53,899 nucleotides of DNA from Hyphomicrobiales bacterium. Its GTDB lineage: Bacteria > Pseudomonadota > Alphaproteobacteria > Rhizobiales > Beijerinckiaceae. The position numbers and the translations under genes are program-made. Positions 18,126 to 26,264 of this stretch are shown here, piece by piece; positions within the stretch are counted from its first letter, which is position 1; every line of letters begins with the position of its first letter. The notes beneath the pieces were generated by a model, which searched no databases, was not told the origin of the DNA, and saw only the letters and a program-made list of their open reading frames with translations. The stretch covers positions 1 through 53,899 of the forward strand of contig UCBZ01000070.1 of NCBI GenBank assembly GCA_900470775.1, in the 5' to 3' direction.

Positions 18126-18371
18126 CTACCACTCGCTCTCGGGGCGACCGATCTTGGAGCGCCCGGGAACGAGGCCGGTCCTGGTGGCAACCTGGCGCGC
18201 GACGCGTCCCCATAGCCTTGCAGCATCGGGATCTCCCCGCTCGCGGGCGAGCCGAGAGACCTGGCGTGCCGTGTAGTAGCCGGCGCCGCCCTCGCGTTCC
18301 AACAGTGCTGTCGCCTCTTGGTCGACAAGCTGGTTGAATGCACGGCGGCGGGCGAGCAAGGAGCTGATCAT
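18126..18371 (-). CDS. Small hypothetical protein (81 aa)
   Basis: An 81-residue basic protein, MISSLLARRRAFNQLVDQEA, with a helical core (GYYTARQVSRLARERGDPD, ARLWGRVARQVATRTG) and a flexible tail. Its start codon overlaps that of the divergent SRAP gene (CATG at 18369-18372), leaving no promoter space of its own, so expression would need to begin inside that gene. This weakens the call, but its frame is preserved and its codon use is normal. Confidence 0.45.
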   Translation of the reverse strand: MISSLLARRRAFNQLVDQEATALLEREGGAGYYTARQVSRLARERGDPDAARLWGRVARQVATRTGLVPGRSKIGRPESEW

Positions 18372-19101
18372 GTGCAACCTCTATAGCCTCACCAAAGGCC
18401 AGGCCGCTATCATCGCGCTCGCTCGGGCCATGCGCGACACCACCGGAAATCTCCCGCCGCTGCCTGGGATCTTCCCGGACTATCCCGCCCCCATCGTCAG
18501 GAACGCTCCCGACGGCGTACGCGAGCTCGCCTTCGTTCGCTGGGGGATGCCGTCATCGAAGAAAGCGATCTTCGAGGCGGCGAAAAAGCGGGCCGGCAAG
18601 CTGGAGGCCAAGGGTAAGGCAGTCGACTTTGAAGAACTTCTGCGCATGGAGCCGGACGGTGGGACGACGAATGTGAGAAACACGTCATCGTCGCACTGGC
18701 GGCCTTGGCTCGGGCCTGCGAACCGTTGCGTGGTCCCGTTGACCAGCTTCAGCGAGTTTGACCACGGCGCCAAGCAGGACGTCTGGTTCGCCCTCGGCAA
18801 GGACCGGCCACTCGCGTTCTTCGCCGGAATCTGGACTGCAGGATGGTCAGGCGTCCGCAAGATCAAGAACGGCATCGAGACGGCTGACCTGTTCGCGTTT
18901 CTCACGACGGACCCGAACGCCGAAGTCGGCGCTGTTCATCCAAAGGCCATGCCAGTGATTCTGACCGAGCCTCGAGAAATCGAGACCTGGATGACGGCGC
19001 CATGGGACGAGGCCAAGGCGTTGCAGCGGCCGTTGCCGGATGGCGCGCTGATGACGGTACAAAGGGGCGGCAAGAAGGATGACCTTGTCCCACTGCCTTA
19101 G
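18370..19101 (+). CDS. SOS response-associated peptidase (SRAP), YedK/HMCES type
   Basis: A 243-residue SRAP-domain protein. The catalytic Cys2 directly follows the start (MCNLYSLTKG), which fixes the start at 18370; AAGGAG lies 6 bp before it. The other active-site parts are visible: the N/R region NVRNTSSSHWRPW, the glutamate in FSEFD, and the histidine in AVHPKAMPVIL. Proteins of this family form a covalent crosslink with abasic sites in single-stranded DNA and shield them. The gene sits 64 bp upstream of an ATP-dependent DNA ligase, so both may serve DNA-damage handling. Confidence 0.9.
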   Translation: MCNLYSLTKGQAAIIALARAMRDTTGNLPPLPGIFPDYPAPIVRNAPDGVRELAFVRWGMPSSKKAIFEAAKKRAGKLEAKGKAVDFEELLRMEPDGGTTNVRNTSSSHWRPWLGPANRCVVPLTSFSEFDHGAKQDVWFALGKDRPLAFFAGIWTAGWSGVRKIKNGIETADLFAFLTTDPNAEVGAVHPKAMPVILTEPREIETWMTAPWDEAKALQRPLPDGALMTVQRGGKKDDLVPLP

Positions 19102-19165
19102 GACGCGGCAGCGGAACGTAACGACGGCGAAAATGTTGAATCGCCGGTTTCGTTGAGTCAGTTGC

Positions 19166-20209
19166 GTGGAGTTCGGCATGGCGCGTCGCATGCTCAAGGT
19201 CGGTGTCGGCGGAGATGTTGCGAGAAGCCCCGCCGTTCTTCCACGGCGAAATCGCCGGCAGGCTGCACTGGCGCTCGATCCGATGCCTGATCGTATCAAG
19301 CCGTGCCTCGCCCTGTTGGCTGCCAAGCCACCGGAGGGGAACGACTGGCTGCTCGAGGTGAAATGGGATGGCTATCGTCTGGCCATCCACATCGAGCGCG
19401 GCAAAGTTCGCATCCTGACCCGAGGGGGGCATGACTGGACGGCCCGCTTTCCGACGATCGCGCACGATGCGCTCGAGCTTGGCCTCGACAGCGCCATCCT
19501 CGACGGGGAGGCCGTGGTGCTTGACGAGCGAGGTGCTTCCGATTTCGGGGCGCTTCAGCGCGCTCTGGGCGGTCGAGGCGGGAAGAATTCGGCGGCCGGA
19601 GCCATCCTCTATGCCTTCGATCTGCTTTATCTCGATGGACGCGACCTGCGGGGCCTGACCCTGGACGAGCGGCGAGACATGTTGACCTCTGCGATCAAAC
19701 CTCATGCATCAATCCGCGTGAGCGAGGAGCTCGACGCCGACGCTGCCGAATTCCTAAAGCTCGCCTGCACGTTGGGCCTGGAAGGCATCATCGCGAAGCG
19801 GCGCGATGCACCATACCGCTCCGGGCGGGGCGGGGACTGGCTCAAGATCAAGTGCATTCAGTCCGAGACGTTCCTGATCCTGGGCTATGAGCCGTCGCCG
19901 GCCGCGCTCGGCGGCATCGGCAGCCTGTTCCTCGGAGCCCGTCGGGGCGACGCGTTGGCTTATGTCGGGAACGTCGGAACAGGACTGACCGCGACAACGG
20001 CGACCGCGCTGCGAAAGCAGCTGGCCGGGCTCACAATCGAAAAGCCGGCCGTTCCGATCAGGAAGCGCGGCATGGTCTGGGTGACGCCCGTCCTGCCTGC
20101 CGAAGTCGCTTTTGGCGGCTGGACGAAGGATGGCAACCTCCGGCACGCCTCCTACAAGGGCCTGCGCGAGGATGCCGACACAAGCGAGGTCTACCGCGTC
20201 GACGCCTAG
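19166..20209 (+). CDS. ATP-dependent DNA ligase, LigD/LigC-like
   Basis: A 347-residue enzyme with the core of the bacterial NHEJ ligases. The nucleotidyl-transfer lysine is K66 in EVKWDGYR (motif I). Motif III is DGEAVVLDERG plus AFDLLYLDG. Motifs IV-V are EGIIAKRRDAPYRSGRGGDW and LKIK, followed by an OB-fold domain. There is no polymerase or phosphoesterase domain as in full LigD, and no Ku gene is in the window, so it may act with a Ku encoded elsewhere or seal nicks by itself. The start is GTG at 19166, or ATG at 19178. The stop overlaps the stop of the convergent DUF3606 gene (CTAG, 20206-20209). Confidence 0.9.
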   Translation: MEFGMARRMLKVGVGGDVARSPAVLPRRNRRQAALALDPMPDRIKPCLALLAAKPPEGNDWLLEVKWDGYRLAIHIERGKVRILTRGGHDWTARFPTIAHDALELGLDSAILDGEAVVLDERGASDFGALQRALGGRGGKNSAAGAILYAFDLLYLDGRDLRGLTLDERRDMLTSAIKPHASIRVSEELDADAAEFLKLACTLGLEGIIAKRRDAPYRSGRGGDWLKIKCIQSETFLILGYEPSPAALGGIGSLFLGARRGDALAYVGNVGTGLTATTATALRKQLAGLTIEKPAVPIRKRGMVWVTPVLPAEVAFGGWTKDGNLRHASYKGLREDADTSEVYRVDA

Positions 20210-20400
20210 CCCTTGGCGAGCGTCGACTTGCGCAACTCCTCCTCGACCGCGCTTGCCGACGAACCAATCTTGCGGACAACGTTCTCTAGCTGCGAGCGCG
20301 AGATCCCGAGCTTGTGGGTCCAGTAGCGGACTTCATAGTCCTCAGAGAGGCTAATGCGGGATCGGTCCTGCGGGCCGCGATTCGTCTTGTCGTCTGCCAT
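20206..20400 (-). CDS. DUF3606 family protein
   Basis: A 64-residue protein that matches the DUF3606 pattern: MADDKTNRGPQDRSRISLSE, then DYEVRYWTHKLGISRSQLE and a final helix VVRKIGSSASAVEEEL. The D-x-x-R-I and E-V-x-Y-W-T features are characteristic of the family, which is common in Rhizobiales. The start is at 20400, the family's usual first residue. It is a small soluble protein of unknown function; its stop codon overlaps that of the ligase gene. Confidence 0.8.
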   Translation of the reverse strand: MADDKTNRGPQDRSRISLSEDYEVRYWTHKLGISRSQLENVVRKIGSSASAVEEELRKSTLAKG

Positions 20401-21237
20401 GGATACCTCCTGGTCGCTCCTCCACGAATCCACGAAACCGGACGAGGTTCCCTAGCGCCGCCTCCGGCTTCATGAAACACCCAGTCTCGGTGTCCAAGAA
20501 ACCGGCAGCAGGCCCATCCGCGTATAGGCAACGGGCGCAGCCTCCGCGCCCTGACTTCCCACAATGGCGCTGAAATGCCAGTTCATTGTCAGTCGGCCAG
20601 CCCACAGCCAAAACCGCATATCCAGGTTCTCAGGCCGCAGCGCCATATGTCGAAATCCGCGTCCGTACATGCTCAGTGCTCGGTGACCTCTTCATTTCAA
20701 AGCGCAAGAATTAGATGCTGAAAACGACCCGGCGAAGACGGTGAATATATAAAATCGAGACGATGCTTTAAGGTCGACATTAGTTACGTTGGATTTCAGA
20801 CTTGCGCCCGCTCTTTAAATAACGCAGCGACGCATGCATCTTCATAAGCAGTTCCGGACGTGAGCTCACTCATGACGGCTGATGCAAAGACGCTTGCTGC
20901 CAAGAATCGGGCAGTTTGCGCCTGGAGAGAACTCGGCCCGCATCGGCCAGAGCAGCGTAGATCGGCCAGGCGGCAACGTCTGGCCCATCAAAGAGATATT
21001 CTCCTATGTCGCGGGGCATAGGAGCATCGCCCGCCGGCGTGGGACAGCGGAAAAAGCGATGGGGGGGTCCCTCACGATCATCCAAATCGTACCGCTGACA
21101 GAGTGCGGGCCTTCTCTGTAGATCGCCGACCTTCACTGGTCGACATCGCCCCGCTTGTGACCTCCGGATCAGGGTCACGAGCGGAGATTCGAGATCCGTT
21201 TTGTCTGAGCACCGCTCAGTCGACGGAAAGATAGACT
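20401..21237. other. Long intergenic region with one weak frame
   Basis: About 840 bases between the DUF3606 gene and the helicase-like gene. One frame, 20870-21178 minus (102 codons, MTLIRRSQAGRCRPVKVG...), is open but its third-position pattern is weak and I recognise nothing in it. The stretch around 20700-20840 is AT-richer. A short inverted repeat TGAGC-ACC-GCTCA lies about 25 bp before the next gene. The region probably holds the promoter of the following gene. Confidence 0.4.
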
Positions 21238-22812
21238 ATGCACACCAACACCCCGAGTGCCTCGGGCACCGCCAACACCTCCACCTCGGCAGCTCCGATC
21301 GCCGGCATTCACCTCAAGCCGGTCTTCAGCTACGACCCTTCCGAACTCGGCGGGGCTGTATCCTACTCGACCCAGATGCTCAGGGAAAAAGACAAGGCCT
21401 TCGTCCAGGGAGGTCGTGTCGTGAAGATTCTAGACGTCATCGTGGACGTCCAGGCCGGCCAGCCGATCACGAACGTGCAGATCTGCGAGGTCAACGTCGC
21501 AGGAGCTCGCGATCTGCTCTCCCAGGTCATCACGTTCAAGCAGCCTGACGCCGAGAAGGGCGAGCGCACGAAGAGCGGGAAGACTGCGCCGCCCGCTGTG
21601 GTGGCGGAAGCGTTCCTCAACCGCAAGGGCGAAGGGCTGAACCTCCTGACCAGGGTTTCCAATACGCCCCTGATCCGCGCCGATGGATCTGTGATCGAGG
21701 CCGATGGCTATGATCACACGACCGGAATCTTCGTGCGCAAGGGCATGGCGTTTCCCCCCATTCCGGCAGAGCCGAGCCGGAAGGACGCGATGGCTGCGCT
21801 ACAGATCCTGATGTCGCCGTTCCGCGAATACCCGTTCGTCGAGCAGGTCGATCGCACCGTCGTCGCAGCGGCCATCCTGGCGTCGATTCTTTCGTCGACC
21901 TTGCCGGCGAAGCCCGCGATCGGGGTCAGCGCAAATGCCCCCGCGACGGGAAAGTCCAAGTTGGTCGACGCGATCGCGATGATCGCGACGGGAAGCGCGA
22001 TCCCCATGATCACTGTGGGCAAGACGGAGACCGAAACCGAGAAGCGCGTCGACGGGCTCCTCATCGAGGGAAACCCCCTCATCGGAATCGATAACGTGGT
22101 CGGCGTCATCGGCGATGCTAAGATGTGCGCCGTGCTCACCAATCCGCTCGTGAAGGTTCGGGCCCTTGGCACGTCCACCATGGTGACGGTCAGGGCGCCG
22201 CAGCTATTCCTGAACGGAAACAACCTGACGCCCAATGGCGATCTCTGCCGCCGGATGCTGATGGTTGAGCTCAACGCCGGGGTGGCGGATCCGGGAGCGC
22301 GCAACTTCACGTTCGATCCGGTCGAGGAGGCGGCCAAAAACCGGGCCGCGCTCGTCGTCGCGGCGATCACGATCCTCCGTGCCTACCATGTGGCCGGGCA
22401 GCCTGACGTCGGGCTTAACCCCCTTGGATCCTACGTCGACTGGTCGCGGCGGGTCAGGGATGCACTCGTCTGGCTGGATCAGCCCGACGTAGCGTCGACG
22501 ATCAACAAGGTTCGGGGCAACGACCCGGAGCGCAGGGCGCTTGAGGCGCTGATCCGTGGTTGGTCCTCCGTGATCGGACCGGCGCCGGTAAGGGCGGCAG
22601 ATCTTATCTCGCGGGTCACAAGCTCGCCAACGCCCGAGGCCATCGAGATGCACGACGTGCTCATCTCGGTCGCAGGTTCTCATGACGGTAGCATCTGCAC
22701 CAAGCGGCTGGGCACTTATCTGGGGAAGGTGTCCAAACGTATCATCGACGGCTCGTGGATCGAGGCGTCTACCCCGCAATCGGGATTCGGCAGGTGGCAG
22801 TTGAAGAGCTAG
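21238..22812 (+). CDS. AAA+ ATPase, primase/helicase-associated type
   Basis: A 524-residue protein. The second half is a P-loop ATPase: Walker A as APATGKSKLVDAI (G238-K239-S240), a sensor region MITVGKTETETEKR, and Walker B as GNPLIGIDNV, where D-N replaces the usual D-E. The block GNNLTPNGDLCRRMLMVELNAG and then WSRRVRDALVWL is familiar from alphaproteobacterial phage and ICE proteins that follow or fuse to primase domains. The N-terminal 180 residues are not recognised. The likely role is DNA unwinding in replication of a mobile element. A strong terminator follows at 22865-22896. Confidence 0.7.
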   Translation: MHTNTPSASGTANTSTSAAPIAGIHLKPVFSYDPSELGGAVSYSTQMLREKDKAFVQGGRVVKILDVIVDVQAGQPITNVQICEVNVAGARDLLSQVITFKQPDAEKGERTKSGKTAPPAVVAEAFLNRKGEGLNLLTRVSNTPLIRADGSVIEADGYDHTTGIFVRKGMAFPPIPAEPSRKDAMAALQILMSPFREYPFVEQVDRTVVAAAILASILSSTLPAKPAIGVSANAPATGKSKLVDAIAMIATGSAIPMITVGKTETETEKRVDGLLIEGNPLIGIDNVVGVIGDAKMCAVLTNPLVKVRALGTSTMVTVRAPQLFLNGNNLTPNGDLCRRMLMVELNAGVADPGARNFTFDPVEEAAKNRAALVVAAITILRAYHVAGQPDVGLNPLGSYVDWSRRVRDALVWLDQPDVASTINKVRGNDPERRALEALIRGWSSVIGPAPVRAADLISRVTSSPTPEAIEMHDVLISVAGSHDGSICTKRLGTYLGKVSKRIIDGSWIEASTPQSGFGRWQLKS

Positions 22813-22864
22813 CCCGAGAGTAGGCGAGAGGGGCACGACCCCATCAACCTTCACACAAGCTATC

Positions 22865-22896
22865 GGCGGGAGCACCTGGTGCATCCCGCCGTTTTT
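22865..22896 (+). terminator. Rho-independent terminator
   Basis: GGCGGGA (22865-22871) and TCCCGCC (22884-22890) form a 7-bp perfect stem with a 12-base spacer, followed by GTTTTTC. It is 53 bp after the stop of the AAA+ gene and points the right way. Confidence 0.85.
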
Positions 22897-23128
22897 CATT
22901 TTGACATCGTCTTTTTCGGCACGAAGTCGGTCGGACTTGGGCGTCAAATTCGGCGCACTTCAGAGCCTCCGCATATTCCGCTCGCCGAGCACGGGACAGA
23001 CCCATGGAACGATAGGAGGGGTGAGCGCTGAACGTCGACCTGGAAGGCGCTTTCGTCGGGGTGGCTACTTTTGCGGTTTTGCGCGAGGGAAAAATCTAAA
23101 TAGACGGCTCTTCCTTTTTAGCTCCTTT

Positions 23129-23249
23129 GGTGGATCTGGTGGATCAGTTTCTGATCCATATTAGGAAACAAGTGAGCTGCAGGTTTTGACGCGACGTCGT
23201 CGGGCGCAGCCGGAGCTGCCCCTGTCGGAACTGGTCCACCAAGTCCACC
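23129..23249. repeat. Imperfect 19-bp inverted repeat pair
   Basis: Each arm is itself a tandem of GGTGGA: GGTGGATCTGGTGGATCAG at 23129-23147 and its near inverse CTGGTCCACCAAGTCCACC at 23231-23249 (16 of 19 positions). They are separated by 83 bases. They may be binding sites of a partition, replication or transfer protein. Confidence 0.6.
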
Positions 23250-23800
23250 GCCATCCGGCATCAAGCCGCGCGCACTGTGTCTCTGGCCCAGAGCGTCTCT
23301 GCGCAAGAAAGCCGTTGATGTTTAAAATCGGAGGCGCCCAAGACCAGCGCCAACTGCTGTCGTACCGTTCCCTCGCGCAAAACGTAACGGGTCGCGCCCG
23401 TCAGCCAAAGTCGCCACCCCTCTCCAAGGATTCTTGTCGCCTGATCGTGTCGCAACGACCATCGCTCGATGCGATGGTTGCTTTTGCCAGAGGTTGAATG
23501 ATGCAAAGGCATCCAGCTCTAAAATACGCCGAGGCCCATCTCCAATTTCTATTATAAGCGTATTGACATCTCGTCCCGATCCGACAGCCAAGTTGTTGTC
23601 TGATTCGGGAAATGTGAAAATGTGGCACACGCAGCATTCTTCGCTTTTCAAAGTCCGAAAAAGGGACTTTCCTTGCGCGAGCCGCCAACAACGGCGAATG
23701 CGTAGCTGACCACTTCAATACGGCCCTAGCACTCATTCTTCAATGGTGATGCATCGTCTCGCGACAATGCTCATCGAGCGATGAAGCACGTCCATAACGC

Positions 23801-23830
23801 CGAGCGCAAGACTATTTGTCCTTGCGCTCG
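23801..23830 (+). promoter_or_regulatory. Perfect 10-bp inverted repeat before the next gene
   Basis: CGAGCGCAAG (23801-23810) and CTTGCGCTCG (23821-23830) flank a 10-base loop. The repeat ends 19 bp before the ATG at 23850, right before the ACGAGGA ribosome-binding site, so it could be a 5'-leader hairpin controlling translation or a protein operator. Confidence 0.6.
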
Positions 23831-23849
23831 CAAAACGAGGAAATTTCCG

Positions 23850-24338
23850 ATGCGGCGTGTCGACCGCCTCCTTCTGGCAAATACCAAGTTCCTGCAGGGC
23901 GTTGCCCTGGTGCAGGCTACGGCAGGATTTGTCGATATGGTCGCGGCGTATCCGGCGCTCGAGAAGCTCTTCGGCGACAGCACGAGCGCCGCTTTCGACC
24001 CGCGTTACCAGTGCCAGCACGAGCCACTGTTCAGCGATCGGGCGCTTGACCGATTGATCAACGCCTTGACGGCGGCACAGCTCGACGTGCTTGCCGGCCC
24101 CGTCGGCGTTGATACGATGAACTCCCTCACTGACGATATTCGCTACGTCGTACCCAGGCGCTCGACGCCGAGCCGCGAGCGCATGACCGTTGCCTCGACC
24201 CGCGACGTTGTTCGTGCCGCCCTTTGCGTCGCGCTGATGATGGCGGTGAACGCGGCGATGAATTCGGTCGTAAGAACGAGAGCCGCCGGGGCGAAACCGA
24301 AGAAGGCTGTCTCTAAACGTAAGCGGAGGACGCCATGA
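23850..24338 (+). CDS. Hypothetical membrane-anchored protein (162 aa)
   Basis: Not recognised. A 162-residue protein beginning MRRVDRLLLANTKFLQGVA. The N-terminal two thirds look helical and soluble; residues about 125-145 (AALCVALMMAVNAAMNSVV) form one membrane span, followed by a very basic tail (KPKKAVSKRKRR). The start at 23850 is supported by GAGGA upstream and by the hairpin that ends just before it; an earlier ATG at 23781 would place the hairpin in the coding region. Its stop overlaps the start of the next gene (ATGA at 24335-24338), so the two are co-translated. Confidence 0.6.
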   Translation: MRRVDRLLLANTKFLQGVALVQATAGFVDMVAAYPALEKLFGDSTSAAFDPRYQCQHEPLFSDRALDRLINALTAAQLDVLAGPVGVDTMNSLTDDIRYVVPRRSTPSRERMTVASTRDVVRAALCVALMMAVNAAMNSVVRTRAAGAKPKKAVSKRKRRTP

Positions 24339-25126
24339 GTGGCGATACATCCTCTGGGGAGGGAATCTTCCATCGCCTGATGAGGTTTGGCTGGCAGAAA
24401 CAGTCGACCCTCCACCAAGGGCCGCTGGCATTCCGAAGCCGCGAAAAGGCCGCCCGCGAAACGCAGGTCACGAAGAAGAGCCACGCCGAGAACCTGCTCG
24501 TGGTGCTCGCACAGACCGATGCACTGCCTGAGCTGCTCCAGGACCTCCTGCCGGTTGACTGGCGCTCGCGGACGTTCAATGCCGCCGAACTTCGGATGCT
24601 GGTCAAGACCATCGAAGGTGCAACGATCTACGATGCGGCCCTCATGGGGGCCAACGTGGATGAGATCGATACCGACGAGCTGAAGATTTTCGTCAAGAAT
24701 CTCAAGGTGCAGTGGCAACTGGAGCATTCTGCCCAACCGAAGGCGGTTCGAGCGAGCGGCAGCCAAGGGCATTCGGCATCGCCGAGCAACTCGGGTGTTG
24801 GCCTGCGAGGGTCGGCTACTCAGGACGAAGTCAATCTGGCTGACGCTCAGGTCAACCAAGAGCCGCGCCCGCTGCCCAGGTACCTCCATCCTGCCGTGAG
24901 AGCCTCGGCTCCCCAAGGCAAATCGAACCGGAACGAGGCTCAGCCTAGCCAAGAACGTCGCCCGCCGCCGAGCTACCTGCACCCCGCCGTGCGAGTGTCG
25001 ACAGCCAAGGCTGCGTCCGCCGAGCCCGCGGCCGCCGATCGTCCGGGGGACGAAGGCGACCGCAGCGCGAACAACCACGAGACCAGCCCGTTTTTCGTGC
25101 CGCGTAAGTGGAGGTCGAAGCTGTGA
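24335..25126 (+). CDS. Hypothetical protein with repeated YLHPAVR motif
   Basis: A 263-residue protein not recognised. Residues 45-130 look like a folded helical domain (ENLLVVLAQTDALPELLQD, FNAAELRMLVKTIEG). The rest is low complexity and carries two copies of a short motif, P-x-YLHPAVR-x-S, at about 180-191 and 211-222, spaced 31 residues apart. The C-terminus is SPFFVPRKWRSKL. Such repeated short linear motifs in a flexible tail suggest docking of a partner protein. It is translationally coupled to the preceding membrane protein. Confidence 0.6.
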   Translation: MSGDTSSGEGIFHRLMRFGWQKQSTLHQGPLAFRSREKAARETQVTKKSHAENLLVVLAQTDALPELLQDLLPVDWRSRTFNAAELRMLVKTIEGATIYDAALMGANVDEIDTDELKIFVKNLKVQWQLEHSAQPKAVRASGSQGHSASPSNSGVGLRGSATQDEVNLADAQVNQEPRPLPRYLHPAVRASAPQGKSNRNEAQPSQERRPPPSYLHPAVRVSTAKAASAEPAAADRPGDEGDRSANNHETSPFFVPRKWRSKL

Positions 25127-25505
25127 TGAGCATGCTGATCTCCATCAGGGGGCCGCCGCCGCGCGTTTGAGAAAGTCGGCTCGCGCGACGCGATCCGGCC
25201 CCCCCCACGGACAAGCGATCCCTCGGCTGCGGTCAACCGACCGTTCTAAGTCTCTGGCGACCCGCGTTCAAAAAATGCCGGCTTCCCAATAGCCGGGCAC
25301 ATCAGGAAATCACAACGTGATGATCGTCCAAATCCGCAACCGCGGCCCGCCTCTCGGCGGCTAGCCCCGACGGACGCGTACCGCGGCCGTCCACCCCCAT
25401 CCATCCAACGACCCAAGGCGGCGATCCAACATTCGCGCTCAGCCAATGATTTCGCTCGCCCAAAACACTCCTTCCTCCCAGCCTCAATCACAAGGATTTA
25501 GTCAA
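25127..25505. other. Leader region of the ParA-like gene
   Basis: About 380 bases with no supported gene. A small palindrome ATCAC-AAC-GTGAT lies at 25309-25321. The last 20 bases carry the ribosome-binding site (AAGGA) of the ATPase gene. It could serve as promoter and, if the ATPase partitions DNA, as a centromere-like site; the second is speculation. Confidence 0.35.
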
Positions 25506-26264
25506 ATGTCGAACATCATCATGCCCGCGCTCTCCCCGAAGAAGATCGTCAAGGAGCGCAAACTCCTGAAGGGTGCCAAGCGCGTCATCCTCTTCAGCGG
25601 GGACAAGGGCGGCTGCGGTAAGAGCACCGCATGCGCGGCGTTCATGGAGTACTGCCGCAAGCTCGGCATCAAGGTGCTCCTCCTCGAGACGGACAAGACC
25701 GTGACGGATCTCGGGCCCCCGTATGAGGCCCTCGCGATCCCGGTCAAGTACCTCAACATGCGCAAGGAAGCGGCCTACGACGCGATCGCGAACATCCTCC
25801 AGACGAACGAGTACGACGTCGTTGTGATCAACGGCACCGCGTCCCTCAATGAGACGATGAACGTGCATGGCTGGATCCTCCGCGAGGCCTGCGCGGAGAC
25901 GCAGTATGCGCTCGACGTGTTCTGGCTGTTGAACACTCAGGGCTTGGGGGTCGAACTCCTGGTCGACTTCTGGGAGCTGTTCCCCGAGGCGGCCCTCAAC
26001 GTCATCTGCAACCTGAAGTATGCGGAGGATGAGGATAAAACCCAGTTCGAGGTTTACCTCGCGTCGAACGCGCGCAAGCGCATCGAGGAGCAGGGCCACA
26101 CGCTCTGGCTCCCCGTCGGCGCGATGCCGGTCATGAACGCCTATGTCGACGACAAGGTCGCGTTTGGCGTGCAGGCCGAAGCCGGGAAGTTCCTCAGCCA
26201 GCGCTTGAAGGCGAAGGACTGGCTGAGGCAGACCGACGAGATGTTCTCGCGGGTCTATCGGTGA
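25506..26264 (+). CDS. ParA/MinD-like ATPase, TraL-type
   Basis: A 252-residue deviant-Walker ATPase. The P-loop is DKGGCGKST (K34, K39, S40) with the signature first lysine of the ParA/MinD class. It is followed by KVLLLETDKTVTDLG, where ParA proteins have the D of Walker A', and VVINGTASLNET as the Walker B region. The whole resembles plasmid transfer ATPases of the TraL/StbB group more than chromosomal ParA. The start at 25506 follows AAGGA by 9 bp. It is overlapped by the next gene, which has a TraM-like layout, so a role in DNA transfer or in keeping the element is likely. Confidence 0.75.
   Translation: MSNIIMPALSPKKIVKERKLLKGAKRVILFSGDKGGCGKSTACAAFMEYCRKLGIKVLLLETDKTVTDLGPPYEALAIPVKYLNMRKEAAYDAIANILQTNEYDVVVINGTASLNETMNVHGWILREACAETQYALDVFWLLNTQGLGVELLVDFWELFPEAALNVICNLKYAEDEDKTQFEVYLASNARKRIEEQGHTLWLPVGAMPVMNAYVDDKVAFGVQAEAGKFLSQRLKAKDWLRQTDEMFSRVYR

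Larger units (their letters stand above)
22897..23849. other. Palindrome-rich non-coding region
   Basis: About 950 bases without a convincing gene. It holds a perfect 7-bp hairpin GGATCAG-TTT-CTGATCC (23141-23157), a pair of 19-bp inverted elements (23129-23147 and 23231-23249, 16 of 19 matching), a hairpin AAAGTCC/GGACTTT (23650-23670), and a perfect 10-bp inverted repeat (23801-23830) just upstream of the next gene. This density suggests a control or origin-type region of the mobile module. No relaxase or replication initiator gene is next to it. Confidence 0.5.
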
